Origin: Lepidodermella squamata
Lineage: Eukaryota; Gastrotricha
NCBI GenBank assembly: GCA_047495785.1
Contig: JBLDXI010000001.1
Span: 248,001-312,000 of the forward strand
Direction of reading: 5' to 3'
Length of the DNA stretch: 64,000 nucleotides
A program made the position numbers and the translations under genes. Below are positions 10,932 through 22,800 of this stretch, piece after piece (positions within the stretch are counted from its first letter, which is position 1; every line of letters begins with the position of its first letter). The notes beneath the pieces are model-generated. The model saw only the letters and a list, made by a program, of their open reading frames with translations, had not been told where the DNA came from and ran no database searches.

Positions 10932-12549
10932 TCAGTTGCCGTTGCTGCCGTTGTTTTCCTTGTCTTCTTCTTCTTCGATGTCGCGAATTCGAGCGCCGAG
11001 GTCAGACGTTGACGGCTGACTGCTGCGACGGCCTTTGCGGCCAGCACGCCGGGAGGCCTCGTCGTTGCCCCATTGGTTTACCGCGTCCCGAACCTGGGCC
11101 CACTTCAAGGCCGCGTTGTCGGCCCCGAATAGACCGTAGAGAGCTTCTAAAAACAGAAAAAGAAACAGTTAATGAGATAAAAAAAATGATTAGAACGATG
11201 GTTGAGCAACGAAAAACTAGATCAATTAAATCACGTACTCTTAAGCAAACGCAACTGGTCACCATGGGTACGCTCGGTGATCGGCTGACGCGGGCTGCGG
11301 GTACTTCTCGGCTCGATTATCGAACTGACGAGGGCATCGGCTCCGAAAATTACTATCGCCGCCTCGATGGCCCACTTCGTGTGGCCGTGCAGCACGCCGC
11401 CAAGCATGGCAAGATCCACATCGCCATAGATGAAGCGCCCGGTGTTGTTGTTCGAATTCGCAGCGCCTTGCTGGGCTCGAAGGAACCGGCGCAGCTCGAC
11501 CATCAGTGTCTCGAGCTATAATAACAGAGAAAAAAGTCAAAGAATTTCATCGAAAAAACCACCTTAAAACATTAAATTTTAGAATGAGCAAAGGGTTTAC
11601 AGTTGAGAATGAGGATTTTGAATTCAATTATTTTTAAACGTAATGTTTGAAATTATTTGACTAAAAAAGTCAACGAATTCCAACAAAAAAACACCTAAAA
11701 TTCAATTTTGGAATAAGCAAAGCTCAATAATTTTTAACAAAATTCAGCTACGGAAAAGCAATTATTCAATTTTTGAAAGATTTTTTCGCAGTCGAAAACC
11801 GAAAGAAAATAAGCCGAATAACAAATAAAATGACCTACTCTTGAGTCGCGGCCATCTGATGAAGTCGACCCGCTGTCGGCTGGCGTAGAAGCAGGGCGCG
11901 ACGATGGCGTCTCTTCGATAGTGGATGATGATGGCGGGCGTGCAGACGACGACGACGACGGCGTAGTTGACGCGTGTTGAAGCGGCTCGCTCAATAGCTG
12001 GCGAAAAGAGGCAGGTGACGACGTCGGCGTAGCTGAGGCGTGCTGAGACCGCGGACGCGGCGGCTCGCTCGAGAGCTGGCGGACTGGCTGACTGGCGGAC
12101 TGGCGGACTTGCTGAGACGACGTGGCTGCTTTTCGGCCCAGCTGCATGGGCTTCGGAGGCGGCATCCGAACAAGGTCGGCCGGAACCGACTTCGACGGTG
12201 TAGGTGAAGGAGATGGAGACGGCGATGGAGACGGAGAACGAGATGGTCGCAGAGGCACATCGTCGTCCTCAGTGTCGCTGCTGATGACCACGGAGCGCTT
12301 CGCTTTCTTCGACTTGGTCGGCGGCTGTGCGTTCATGCGAAGGATGGCGTCGTGCGCGACTTGAATTTCGGCCTCGGAGCCGATGGCGGCGATTTCGGCG
12401 TCGTACAAGTTGCCGGCGTCTCGCCAGTTGATGCGAAGACGCCCGCCTACAACCAGTTGCTCAGCTGTAAAGCCTCGCAACATGTTGTCACCAGACCGCA
12501 TAATGCTGAGCGTGCGATCTTTGGTCCACAAAATGAGAAAATGTTTCAT
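10932..12549 (-). CDS. Transposon-encoded BEN-domain protein
   Basis: Three exons join in phase: 11839-12549, 11239-11515 and 10932-11146 (donors GTAGGT and GTACGT, acceptors TATAG and TTTTTAG). The N-terminus (MKHFLILWTKDRTLSIM) resembles the short module that opens many BEN-domain proteins. A long Ser/Pro-rich linker follows, with an (SP)n tract and an acidic SDTEDDD patch. The C-terminal exons form a helical BEN-like domain: a segment around KWAIEAAIVIFGADAL, then KALYGLFGADNAALKWAQV, then a basic GRKGRRSS and an acidic tail. BEN domains bind DNA or chromatin, so this product likely helps the transposase recognise the element's ends (inference). A GTAAGT at about 12608 suggests an additional upstream exon and a slightly longer N-terminus. 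Confidence 0.65.
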
Positions 12550-13469
12550 TATGATCAGCAATGTCAGAGAAATAAATTCGAGCTGAGAGCAAGAATGATT
12601 TAAACTTACCAACATACTCCTTCTTATACGTTAGGCGGGCCAATCAGCGATTTGGCGCGCAAAAATAGATCGCGCGCATAGATATACCTCTAAGAAAACT
12701 GCGCAAACTACGGAAAAGAAACCGCGGACATTGCGAGCCGAACCGTGCGTGAAGTCACAAAGCGTGAACAAGAGAGTCCAACAGCTGTTATTATAGGCGG
12801 CGCCCCTGCAGAGTGCGCGCGCGCGGGCGCGCGCGAAAAACTACTCAGGTGAATAGCGCGCGCGGTTTAATTAAAAACAAAACATAATAAAAAGTTATAT
12901 CTTTATTGCGCCACCAGATAAGAGAAAATCAGATGAATGTTAATCAATTGTATTTTCGAACGTCCTGTTACAATCGGCCGACAACCTGAAAAAAATGATA
13001 AAAATATAATCGAGGCCATTTTCCAAGATATCATGCATTATAACAATATTATAATGCAAAATTAATCATCGTATTTTTTCGACGGTAGACCAGCGGCTAA
13101 AAAAAGCAGAATCCCTTATAGCAGCCATGGGTAAGGCGTTAAGTCGGTTCGAAAACGTAAAATATAAAAGACAGCAAAAACGCAAAGAATTTTTCGAATT
13201 TTTCAAAAATTTCGGGAAATTTCACTTGTTAAGAACAAATTTATTGGAATTGAATATGATTTTTTGCGATTAAAACCGTGAAACATACGAGGGATTTTTC
13301 ACAGCTATTTAAGGATTTTTCTCCGCCTCAAAAAATAAAACAAAAACGATGAAATGCGTTAACTTCAGCGCGGGGCTTGTTGAAATTTTAATTAGCGCTC
13401 GTGGCGAAATTTTTTGGCACATATTTCGACGTGGAAAAAGGAAATTCAGATATTTTTAAACAAACCAGG
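12550..13469. other. Region between the two transposon genes, with alternating-GC tracts
   Basis: Between the BEN gene's start and the transposase stop there is no further gene. At 12813-12835 and 12855-12866 lie strongly alternating CG/GC runs (gcgcgcgcgcgggcgcgcgc and gcgcgcgcgg), in contrast to the AT-rich surroundings. The position fits the promoter region of the BEN gene. Such tracts can form Z-DNA or hairpins; any role is speculative. Confidence 0.4.
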
Positions 13470-16189
13470 CTAGAAAATTTCGTCGTCCAGCTCGATGTCA
13501 ACAGCAATGGAGGAATTCTTCGTGTTAATGATGGCGACCGGGCAGATCACAGCACCGATGTTCAAGCATACGAAAGGAGTTTGAATATTCGAGTCAACTG
13601 AGCTGAATTTTTGAGTTTCAGATCTCATGATGTCATCGCAGCAACAGCTGTACAGCTGCTTCACCAGCTCCGAAGCCCAAGGAGACAATGCAGCGGCGCG
13701 AACGATTGAAAACAAATAGTCTTCAACAATTATTGGGATCTCCCGCACGATAGCCAATAAAGACCCGCCGTTTGCTTCTTGATAGAAGCAATGGACGTCG
13801 TATATGCGCCGATTGTGAGCTCGGAGGGCGTAGGACCGGGGTAACTTCGGTTTCGCACCACGCGATCGAAGACGGGCGGAAATTACGTTCGATTTGAAAG
13901 TTATTTTTGAATAGAATTCGCCGCCCGGGTTGTTTTCGAGCAGCTTGCGGATCTCGCGAGGAATTTTAGCTGTCGACAGCTTTGAATTCGAAGGAAGAGG
14001 CTTTTCTTCAAGCAACATTTTCAACCCGGCAAAGCGGGCCATTTGCTCGATTTGATAGCGTGTCCCATGATAGCACTTTTTCAAATGGGCGATCATTCCT
14101 TCAAATGTGAAAGTGGAAAATTCCGAGAGTCGACCAAATAGCTGCGCGCGATCCGGTAAGTGCATGGCGAGGTGAGGATTTTGGACTTCGCTGTCTCGGC
14201 CGTAAAGACTCCCTAGCTCTCTCTGGTACAGTCGTAAGAGGCGATAGGCAAGATCGGCGTATTCGCCGCGCTCTTCGAAAGTATCAGGCAGTGCTGGACT
14301 CAGCAACAGTCGAATGGCGAGAGTGTAGCTGATGTAATGGAAGTAGACTGCGTCAGAGAGTAGTCGGTACAAAGCGGGCGGACCGAGGATAAGAACTAGC
14401 ACCTTCGTATGCTTCGCACGATACGAACTGTCGAAATGACTCAACAGGGGCAGACGCAGAGACTCCATACAAACGGGCAGTTGCATTCTAGCAATGGAAT
14501 CTTCGAGTACGGTGCGGCTTTCGAGTCCTAACATAGGGTTTGGAGGAAGCCAGCGGACGATGAAATTTTTGTAAACACCCTGGAATTAAAATTATTAAGA
14601 AATTAATAAAGAAATAGGCGAAAAAACTAACCTCGATAGATTGATGAACGTAATCAATGCCGACTTGATTTGGAAGAACAACATCCTCATCATCGTCGAA
14701 ACAGCAATCTCCTTTGCATCCATGGCGGCGTAACCGCCGATCTTCCGCAAACGACTCCGCTGTCCTTTGCTCGGCTGGCACAGCAAGATACTTGCGAACT
14801 AGTACCTTTTTCAGCTCAGCCTCGGTAAGTTTCTCGCCTTTTTGATAGCAGAATAAGCAGCCCCAGTGCCCGTTGTGTGCAATGAAATTGAGAATCGCGG
14901 CCAATGCAGGAAGATCGCCAATTATAACATTGATGTTCATCCTAACAGTGACCGTGACCTCTTCTTCGATTCGCAAAACATAGGTAGACCGAATCGCCTT
15001 CAAGATTGGCTCCAGGTAGAATCGCCATTCAACCTCGTCCTTCGGCTTTCTCACTGCAGACCAAAATCCGAGCAATAGCATGTTACGCTTCTTGAAGCGG
15101 GCCGGCGTAGGAATTGTATTGATTGTGGCAAGAACAGGCCAAACTGCCAGGCGATTCTTACGCGCCAGAGGTGCCCCATCTGTGTTGAGATTGATTGAGA
15201 TTGATTGATCTTTTTCGTCGAAAAGATGACGATTTCGACGAATGACCATGCCCAATTGATGGGAGACGTGACAGTAAACAATCCGAATTTTCTTCGAATT
15301 GTTCGCGTGATCTTCGCCCCGATAGCAGCAATCGCCATTTCGACAAATGTCACCATCAGCTGCGCAGCTGCATTCGATGCAGTGAGTTAACACTTCCGAA
15401 TTTAGCAAACGGCCGATTCGACGAGCTTCCTCGGCACAGTCAGGTACGATGATGCCATCACGTCGCAGAATCTTGCGCAAATCGCTCACAAATCCAGAAT
15501 CAACGCCGAAATTTCGACAGTAAGACTGAAAAATTCTGCACCCCGTTGACATGCCAGTCAGCAGTGATAGGTGCTCTGCAAAAAACTCAACCATGTCAAA
15601 ATGGATGGCGTCCAGATCTTCAGCAAAATTAGCCGATCCATTTCCTAAAGTTACGATGTATAAACAACACAAGACATTTACAAAGTAAATACCAAGGTCA
15701 ATGAGATGATCATCGGCATCGAACGAGTTACTGGGAGCCCTTTCAGCATGGTCATAGTCAACACCCCCATCACCATCATTGATTATGCCGTGGTTATCAA
15801 TGTCTGGAAGAGATGCAATGTCGCTTGGTTCTATTAATAATACGAGCAGATGAGAAATAAGCGAAATTAAAACAGTGCCACCGACCTTGTTGGCCAAGGA
15901 AAGAATCATGAGCTAGCAGTGGAGGAGAATTTTGACTGGCTTGGAGAGAATCTAAACATAACGTAGTATAATAACACGCTCGTGGGTAGAAGAAAAGCAA
16001 ACCTTGTTGGTAATTACTTGAAGATGAGTCTGCTGGACTTGTCGGAGGTAACGAGTTTGCACCATCGCCGCTGGTCGCCGCATGTTCCTGCGTATTCGAG
16101 TTAGGAGCAGCTGGACGGCCGCTACGGTTATAGACAGCGGAGGTAGACGTCGGCTGCGCTGCGCTACCAAGCCTATTAGTTCTAACCAT
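13470..16189 (-). CDS. TNP2-type (CACTA-like) transposase
   Basis: Four exons join in phase: 16003-16189, 15886-15951, 14632-15830 and 13470-14579, giving 853 residues. The start is ATG at 16189. Family features seen in order: NTDGAPLARKNRLAVWPVLA (first likely catalytic Asp, codon 15178-15180), a GFWSAVRKPK segment, INVIIGDLPALAAI (second Asp, codon 14914-14916), the zinc-like HNGHWGCLFCYQKGE, and DYVHQSIEGVYKNFIVRWL spanning the last intron. A C-terminal segment (NPHLAMHLPDRAQLFG then FTFEGMIAHLKK) corresponds to the DUF4218-like part that follows TNP2 in these proteins. It would cut and rejoin the element's ends in the nucleus. No stop or frameshift is seen, so the enzyme may be active. 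The family call rests on remembered motif order. Confidence 0.75.
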
Positions 16190-16794
16190 TTCACCTAAAA
16201 TTGAGAAGTAATGAATGATAACGATGGTTTTAATGGAGCTCTAAGAGCGAGTTTCGACATGATGTATAACGCGAGATATGTATCGCTACGGGAAAACTAG
16301 TGCTACGTGTTACCAGAAGTGAGTATGAGTTGAGAATTAGGGAGGCCACCGCAAACCGCAACGTGGACCGTTGGAATTTCGAATTTCAAAAAATTCATTC
16401 ATACTTGCAATTTATTTATTTATATATAATTATTAAAATAATGTTACTGATAAATATTTTTCAAAATAAATTGAATGCTAAACATTTATATTTAATTATA
16501 ACTTGCTGCAGGTTTTTAGGACTTAAACGTTTTTGGGCGTTTTCAGGACGCAATCAAATTTGCGGCGTTAAGAACGTTTTCAAGTGAGCTACATTGTTGA
16601 AAAACGTCGGATTGTTTTATAGAACTAAATATCTCGGCTTTCAGGTATTTCTTCCAAGTTCGTTTAATATCTTCCAAGATTTACTTAGATTGGCTTAAAA
16701 AGCGTCTACAAGAATCTTTCCAAGACTTACCAAGATCATAAAAGATAATAGTCTTTGTTGATCTTGGCTGATCTTGGCCGATTAAAAAAGCCCT
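16190..16794. other. 5' flank of the transposase gene and right subterminal repeats
   Basis: This holds the presumed promoter of the transposase. From about 16640 to 16780 there is a cluster of CCAAGATC, AAGATT and GATCTTGG motifs, ending in GATCTTGGCTGATCTTGG near 16760-16777. The 16300-16587 frame on the plus strand has no recognisable content. Confidence 0.5.
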
Positions 16795-16806
16795 AATTCT
16801 CCTGGG
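16795..16806 (-). repeat. Right terminal inverted repeat
   Basis: AATTCTCCTGGG is the exact reverse complement of the left end. Confidence 0.85.
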
Positions 16807-16808
16807 AT
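16807..16808. repeat. Target-site duplication AT, right copy
   Basis: Host AT immediately outside the right TIR, matching 9826-9827. Confidence 0.8.
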
Positions 16809-19800
16809 TAACTGAAAGCTGGCCAATGTCATTGCCATTCATATGATACCAGAAGTGGAAGCAATTGGTTGTAATTGAGCCTTTCGGAATAGGGAAAGGA
16901 GGTGATACTAAACCAGCCCGTTCTCCACGCAGACGCCCTTCAGCTTCGATTTGGACAAAGTAGCCTGAATCAGACTCGGTAGTGTGGTCGATAAGAGGCC
17001 CAGTCAGAGTCGAGTGAGAAACATCGGACCGACGAATGCGTTGCCACTGGAAATCATAAGGATCGACTCCTTCCGTAGTCCAGTCACAAGTGTCTGACTC
17101 AAAATCACACTGATTGCTATTAGTAACGCATTTTCCGCGAGAAACAGCCACGTTATCGATTGCAATATGACCGCGATAAACGCGGACAGAAAAGCCGTAG
17201 AACATAAGGTAATAACGTTCCTTAGGTGGATTTATGGTGACTTGGCCGATACGCCATTGATTGCCCTGAGATGTCGTCCTGGCAAATAAATCGACATACG
17301 AGTTGCGGTAATACAGTCGAACGCGGAATGATCCGGGATGTTCAGGCCCGTAAATGTGGTAATTGAACGTCAGACAATACGGATCTGTCATTGGCTCATA
17401 CCAAGGGCTAATAAGTTGAGCATAGCCTTGGAACGGCTTGTAAGTCAATTCAGAGATGAACAGGTAGTTTTTAGAGCCAGGTGGTGGGGTTCCAGGTCCT
17501 CCAAGTTGAGCCGCTTGCGAACCATCGCCGAAATTCCAATCTAAGTAATCAAAATCCCGATAGATTTGAAATATGGCAGTGCATGGATTCAACTCACCTA
17601 TTTTGGGATCTAGTTCTTTTCGGTCTTGCGTCCATAAGCAAGTCGTTTTATCGTCAAACGAACATGTTAGCTCAGGCAAACTACGGGTGACACTGCATTG
17701 GTCGAAAACAATGTTATCGATGCCGATAGTGGCTTCATTTCGGCCACGAGGCACGTTTAGAGGCACGACTTCGATGTAAATGCGGCTGTTTGCTGGATAC
17801 GACTGCAAAAACGCAACCGGTTGAGAAGTTTGCCAAGTATTTGAAACTTTGAATTCCTGATCTCCCACTCCCTTCGGATCAGTTTCAGGAGGATCAGACG
17901 CTGACTTTATCCGAACAGTCATCCTCACTGCTTCATTAGCGTTCGCACCTTTAATCCAGACGGCGAATTTCATGGTACAGGTGCTTGCCATTCCAGGCAA
18001 CTCCGGGCTAGTAAGGGTTAACATGTCACTGGGGCCACCATTGTTATCTAAATAACAATCGAAACTAATTTAAAGAAAGATAAATACAAGCAAATGCTAA
18101 CAAATGCTGCCACTCGCAATATGAAGGTACCAGCCGCGTGGGTTAGTTGTTGGTGGGCCGTCGTAGCTCGGATCGTTTGGCGCAGGAGAGACTTGCTGCA
18201 CAGCGACGTTCTTCGTAACAGTCTGGGCCCAGCTGCAAGTTGTTCCAGCGGTTTGGTTTCCAACTGAAAATAAAATGTTGCTAGAAAGATTCAAGCATGA
18301 CCAAAAATGATTACATGGCTCGAAATCACAAGGTCCATGTCCATACTCGTCATCACCAAGAGGACTAAAGAAAGCGTCGTAAGTACAATTCAAGAATTAT
18401 CAATATAAATGTTGATTACCAGTCGACCATGAAATCGCCGACATAAGTGCTGGAGAGGCAAACGCCCGGAGGCGATGCACTAGGAGCAACTTGACAGCGG
18501 AAATAGTTCGGTGCGAGACACGTTTTCTCGTCATTTAGGAAGCAACCGGCGGACAGCGTGACGTCATCCAAGGCAACGTAGCCAGTATTAGAAGCCCCGT
18601 TGTTGGTAGCTCTGAACTCAACCGCGAAAGCGCCATCGGTTCCAAATTCTGTCAAGCTTACTTCACCCCTCATCCATGAACCGCCAGTGCTACCAGAAAA
18701 TGTTTCCCCGTACTGAGCATACGAACCGTCAGACTCGCGAACCAAATAAATGTTGAGCGAACTTTGGCTCGAGGCAATTTGATAGAAAAATCTGACCTAG
18801 ATGGCGAAGAATAAGTTAGGACCAGATCAGAGATACTTATTACGAGCTCATACCTTGCAGTCAGAATTGCCCTTCAGATAGAAAGAATTTTTCGACAGAA
18901 TTCTATTGACACCCTTCACATAGGTGTAAACAGAGTAGCCTGGAACCAAACGAATGTTTTAATACAGCTGCAATCAAAAGAGCTTTAGATTACCGTAGTA
19001 AAGGCCGGTGGTGTGATCACGAGTCGGAGCTTGATTATCAATTTTAAGTAAAATCTCCGTAAAAATCTTCGCGAAATTATTACCTTGAGAGGTCAGCTGC
19101 ATTTGCGAGTTGCGTGTTCTATACCATGTTCCCGCACTGACTCCGAATCCGCAAGAATTGGACTCGAAATCGCAGTACAACGCCGTCGAAGCTGTCAAAA
19201 GCAATTGTTTTATACCCTATTGTAAATAAATTATTCTAATTACCGCAGTTAGCTTCGTCACTTCCGTCGCCACAATCGTCAGCAACTGCAATTTTCAAAT
19301 AAGGACAGTGAGTAATGTATACGATTATACAAGAGAATATTTACGATCGCAAACAGCCGATTGAGGGACACAAGCTCCTGTGCTACCGCAGCGGAATTCA
19401 TTGCTGTCACAGGGTGTAGAGCGAGGCACTAAATTTATTTGGTACGAATATGAAATTTCGCAGTAATATGATAGGGCTCACTGGGGAAAGTGCAGTTTTC
19501 AAGAGCGACGTCGTCGACTGCTCCTACTCCACTCGTTGACAAACGCTTAAGCCCTCGGATTAATAGCTGAAAATTGCTGCTATTTGAAATGTTTCATATT
19601 TTTAACGGATTTTTTTACCGAGTAATCGGAATGGATACGGCCTAGCTTCAGTGACGCTTTTTTCCAAACTCCTCTCCCGGTGTTTTCATTGAAGTTGGCA
19701 ATATCAAACCGAGTATCACCCAAGCCGATTGTGACATCAAAATGAGTCCCTGAATGAATAATGGTGTAAATTAATATCAGCAGGGAAGCAGGGTAGGGAA

Positions 19801-22800
19801 GTCTTGCTTACAAATAGTAGTTGAAGTCGTTGAAGGTCCATAGGTTTGATACCAGAATGTTAGCATGCAAGTTTCAGGAGTAGGGCTTATGTGTACTAAT
19901 AGGTCAGCGTGGTCTTGTCGCGTTCCTTCCGTATTCAAAGCTAAAAAAATCTCGAAGCTAACAAAATCGTGCATAAACATTCGAATTTCTACCAATGTAT
20001 TGATAGCCACCAGTTTCAGAGTTCGTAGTGTGATCTTTTGATGGTCCGACATTTTGGGTTTCGTTGTCAACACCATGTCCCAGTGCAAACATTTGATCAT
20101 TTATTTTATTGACGAAGGGCACCCACGAGCAATTTTCCATTGATGTGTCGAAATCGCAATTAAATCCGCAATCAATCTCATCCTCACCATCAGGGCAGTC
20201 TGGTACAAAATCGCAACGTTTCTGGAACGAAATGGTCACAGAACCATCAGGGCGAGGTCGGCTGCAGTTGAAAGTTAGGTGAGGCAGGAGAGTTTCGTTA
20301 TATTTATCGCAGGTTCCAGGCAGCCTGTTTAAAGTTAAAAAATGTGCAATAGTATTGGCACTCTAATCTGGCGATTAGAGCTAGAAACTTACAAAATTGT
20401 GTCATCTACAGCAATGTCGGATTGTCCCGAGCTGCCGATAGTTCCACGAAGTTGCAGAATTATTGGGTTGATTCTGTTCACATCGATCTCAACAAGTGCA
20501 CGCTGCCATTCATTGCCTTGATTTCCAGATTTCTTCCAGAAAACCTTTTCGCCCTCTGCTGCCAATAACACCTCAAGCGAACCCATGCCAATTCCACCGT
20601 ACATGTGGTACCAGAAGCGGAAGCACACCTTGTCATCAGAAAACTGATATGGCGACACATACTCGGATTCGAGGATAGACTTTCTCGCGAAATCAACAAT
20701 CACGCTGTAAGATGACTCGAGGTACATGAAAGAGCCATCACTAGTTCCCAGAGTGTGGTCGACAGAGGGGCCCGTGCCCGGCGTGTTCGTTGGTCCGCGA
20801 TGATCGGTCCAAGTGTAAAAATTCGACGCGCTGTTTTGCCAACCGCATTGCTCATCTTCGAAGTCACATTGAGCAGGCAGAGTGCAAGATCTCATCGTAT
20901 TAATTTCGATGTCATCGATGGATATCCCAGCATTATTGAAGTCACCGGTTGCTTCAATGGCAAGTCGGAAATCGCCGGAGCTTTCAATATCAACAGACAT
21001 TCTGCGCCAAGTTTCCGAAGTGTAAGTCATTGAGTAGACAGCCTTAGCACGCTGTTCCATGTCTAGACCGTTGTCGATCGGGATGACGGTGACAACGAAA
21101 CGAAGGGGTGAAATTCCGCTTGACCAAATCCACATGCGAAGACAGCCAGCCGGTGCCGTGGGGGAAAGCCGATGCTCCGTGCTGTAAAGCTTGGCTCTGT
21201 TACCTTTAGAATCGCTGCCGGCATGCATGTAACGACCGAAGGTACTTTGGTAGGTATGGTCGTAGCTGGGGCCGTATTTAGGTCTAGATTTGCTATCGCC
21301 CTTAGCCCACTGCCACGTTGTTGGAGCGTCGGGGTCTTGGTACCATCCGCAGATGTCTTTATCCTCGAAGTCGCATTCCGTGAACGAGGAACAAGTGCCT
21401 TTAGTCATGACGATATCGTCAATGGCTATTACGCCACTTGATCCGCTGAATTTCGTCGCTTCAACGATGATCTATTAGGATTCAGAAAATCAAATGAATG
21501 CGATGGAGATTCATCTTAAAATATCTTCACCTTGCTGTTAGCCGGAAGCTCGAAATTTGCATGACCCTGAACGTTTAAGACATTTTGAAAGCTAGAATAA
21601 TACAACAGCATTATATCATACTCGAATCCATTTGCTTCCTTGCTCGCCGCTACGTGTCCACTCCAATGCCTCTGCCTCATTACCCACCACAGTATAGATG
21701 TTGAGGCTATCGGCGTGTTTGCCATTGATGTAGTACCAGAAACGGAAACAGTGCGGGACGTTATCCATGTCTGAAGAAAACTGTGGACTCGTGATTCGAG
21801 CAGTACCATTCGGCATGTTCTGAGAGCTCGCAGCTAAGTAGAGATATGAGCCAGTGCCTTCAACATCGCTGTCCGGACCGAACTGAGAGGCCTTTCCCAT
21901 TCCGCGCTCGAAAACGTACTCCTGCGCCTCGTCGGTTTTCCAACCACACAAGTCGTCGTCGAAAGTGCAGGAGAATCCGGAAACGGGCGGAACGGCTGTC
22001 ATTACATTACATTAAATTATAATTTGAAAGATAGCTAAGCTTTACTTGTAGGAGGAGCTGGAGTAGTCGGTTCCAGGTTTGAGCAGGGCGTATTTTCAAG
22101 GAAGCTCACGTCGTCGATTGCGACGTAGCCCGACGTATCAAGCGACGTGCGGTCAACCGATAAAGTAAGCCTGAGCGTTGAGCCTGTGATAAATGCACAA
22201 ATGCGGAAATGACAAATTTATACACCATTTCGACTCTAATTACCCGGCGCAACCGAAGTTTTAGCTCGCCACCAACCACCTTGTGTGGCAATTTCATACG
22301 ACGAGATTGAAGACCCGACTGCTAGCTGTAGCCTCATTGCACCTTTGAGTTGATACCAAACTGTCACGCATCCCTCCGCATTGTAAGGTCCAGTCAGCGG
22401 GGACTGGATTGCAGGTCTCAATACGTCAGACGACCAGTCACCATAGACGAACAAGTAATGTCCGAATGCGGAATTCGTGGTGAAATCAGCTTGTGGTGCG
22501 TCAGCAGGCAGGTCGCCGCTAGCTGGCGAAGTCCAAATCATGGATTCTGAACCGCTGACCGCATTCTGATAGCCACACATGCTGTCTTCCCAAGTGCAAG
22601 CCATAGGATCCGGGCAACGACCATTCACAATAAGCAGATCATCCAAGCCAACTACATTTGAATCATCAGCCGTAGCACCGCTGAAAAGGACCTTCGCCGT
22701 CGAAATCAAGCTGTTCGAATCTGGAGGAACTGTGGCGTAACCAAGCTCCCAGTTACCCTTAGTTGAACCTGTAAGGCGCTTCAGTTCCACATTTCTAGCG

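Larger units (their letters stand above)
9828..16806 (-). mobile_element. 6,979-bp CACTA-like (TNP2/BEN) DNA transposon inserted in a MAM exon
   Basis: The element begins CCCAGGAGAATT at 9828 and ends with the exact reverse complement AATTCTCCTGGG at 16806, with AT on both flanks. It carries two genes on the minus strand, a TNP2-type transposase (13470-16189) and a BEN-domain protein (10932-12549). Both are intact with plausible introns, so it may be autonomous and young. About 170 bp inside each end is dense with GATC/AAGATC motifs, including the 18-mer GATCTTGGCTGATCTTGG once on each side, as expected for the subterminal repeats of CACTA elements. The insertion cuts a MAM exon of the receptor gene. 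Removing the element and one AT gives an uninterrupted domain. Assignment to CACTA/CMC rests on the transposase; the TIR termini are atypical. Confidence 0.88.

Noticed and set aside
11009-11521. 170-codon plus-strand frame in the transposon
   Set aside because: Antisense shadow of the BEN exons; composition is Arg/Pro-rich and it has no domain.
9828-16806. The possibility that 9828-16806 is a large intron with nested genes
   Set aside because: The boundaries are CCC...GGG within exact inverted repeats, not GT...AG, and the AT duplication accounts exactly for the frame.
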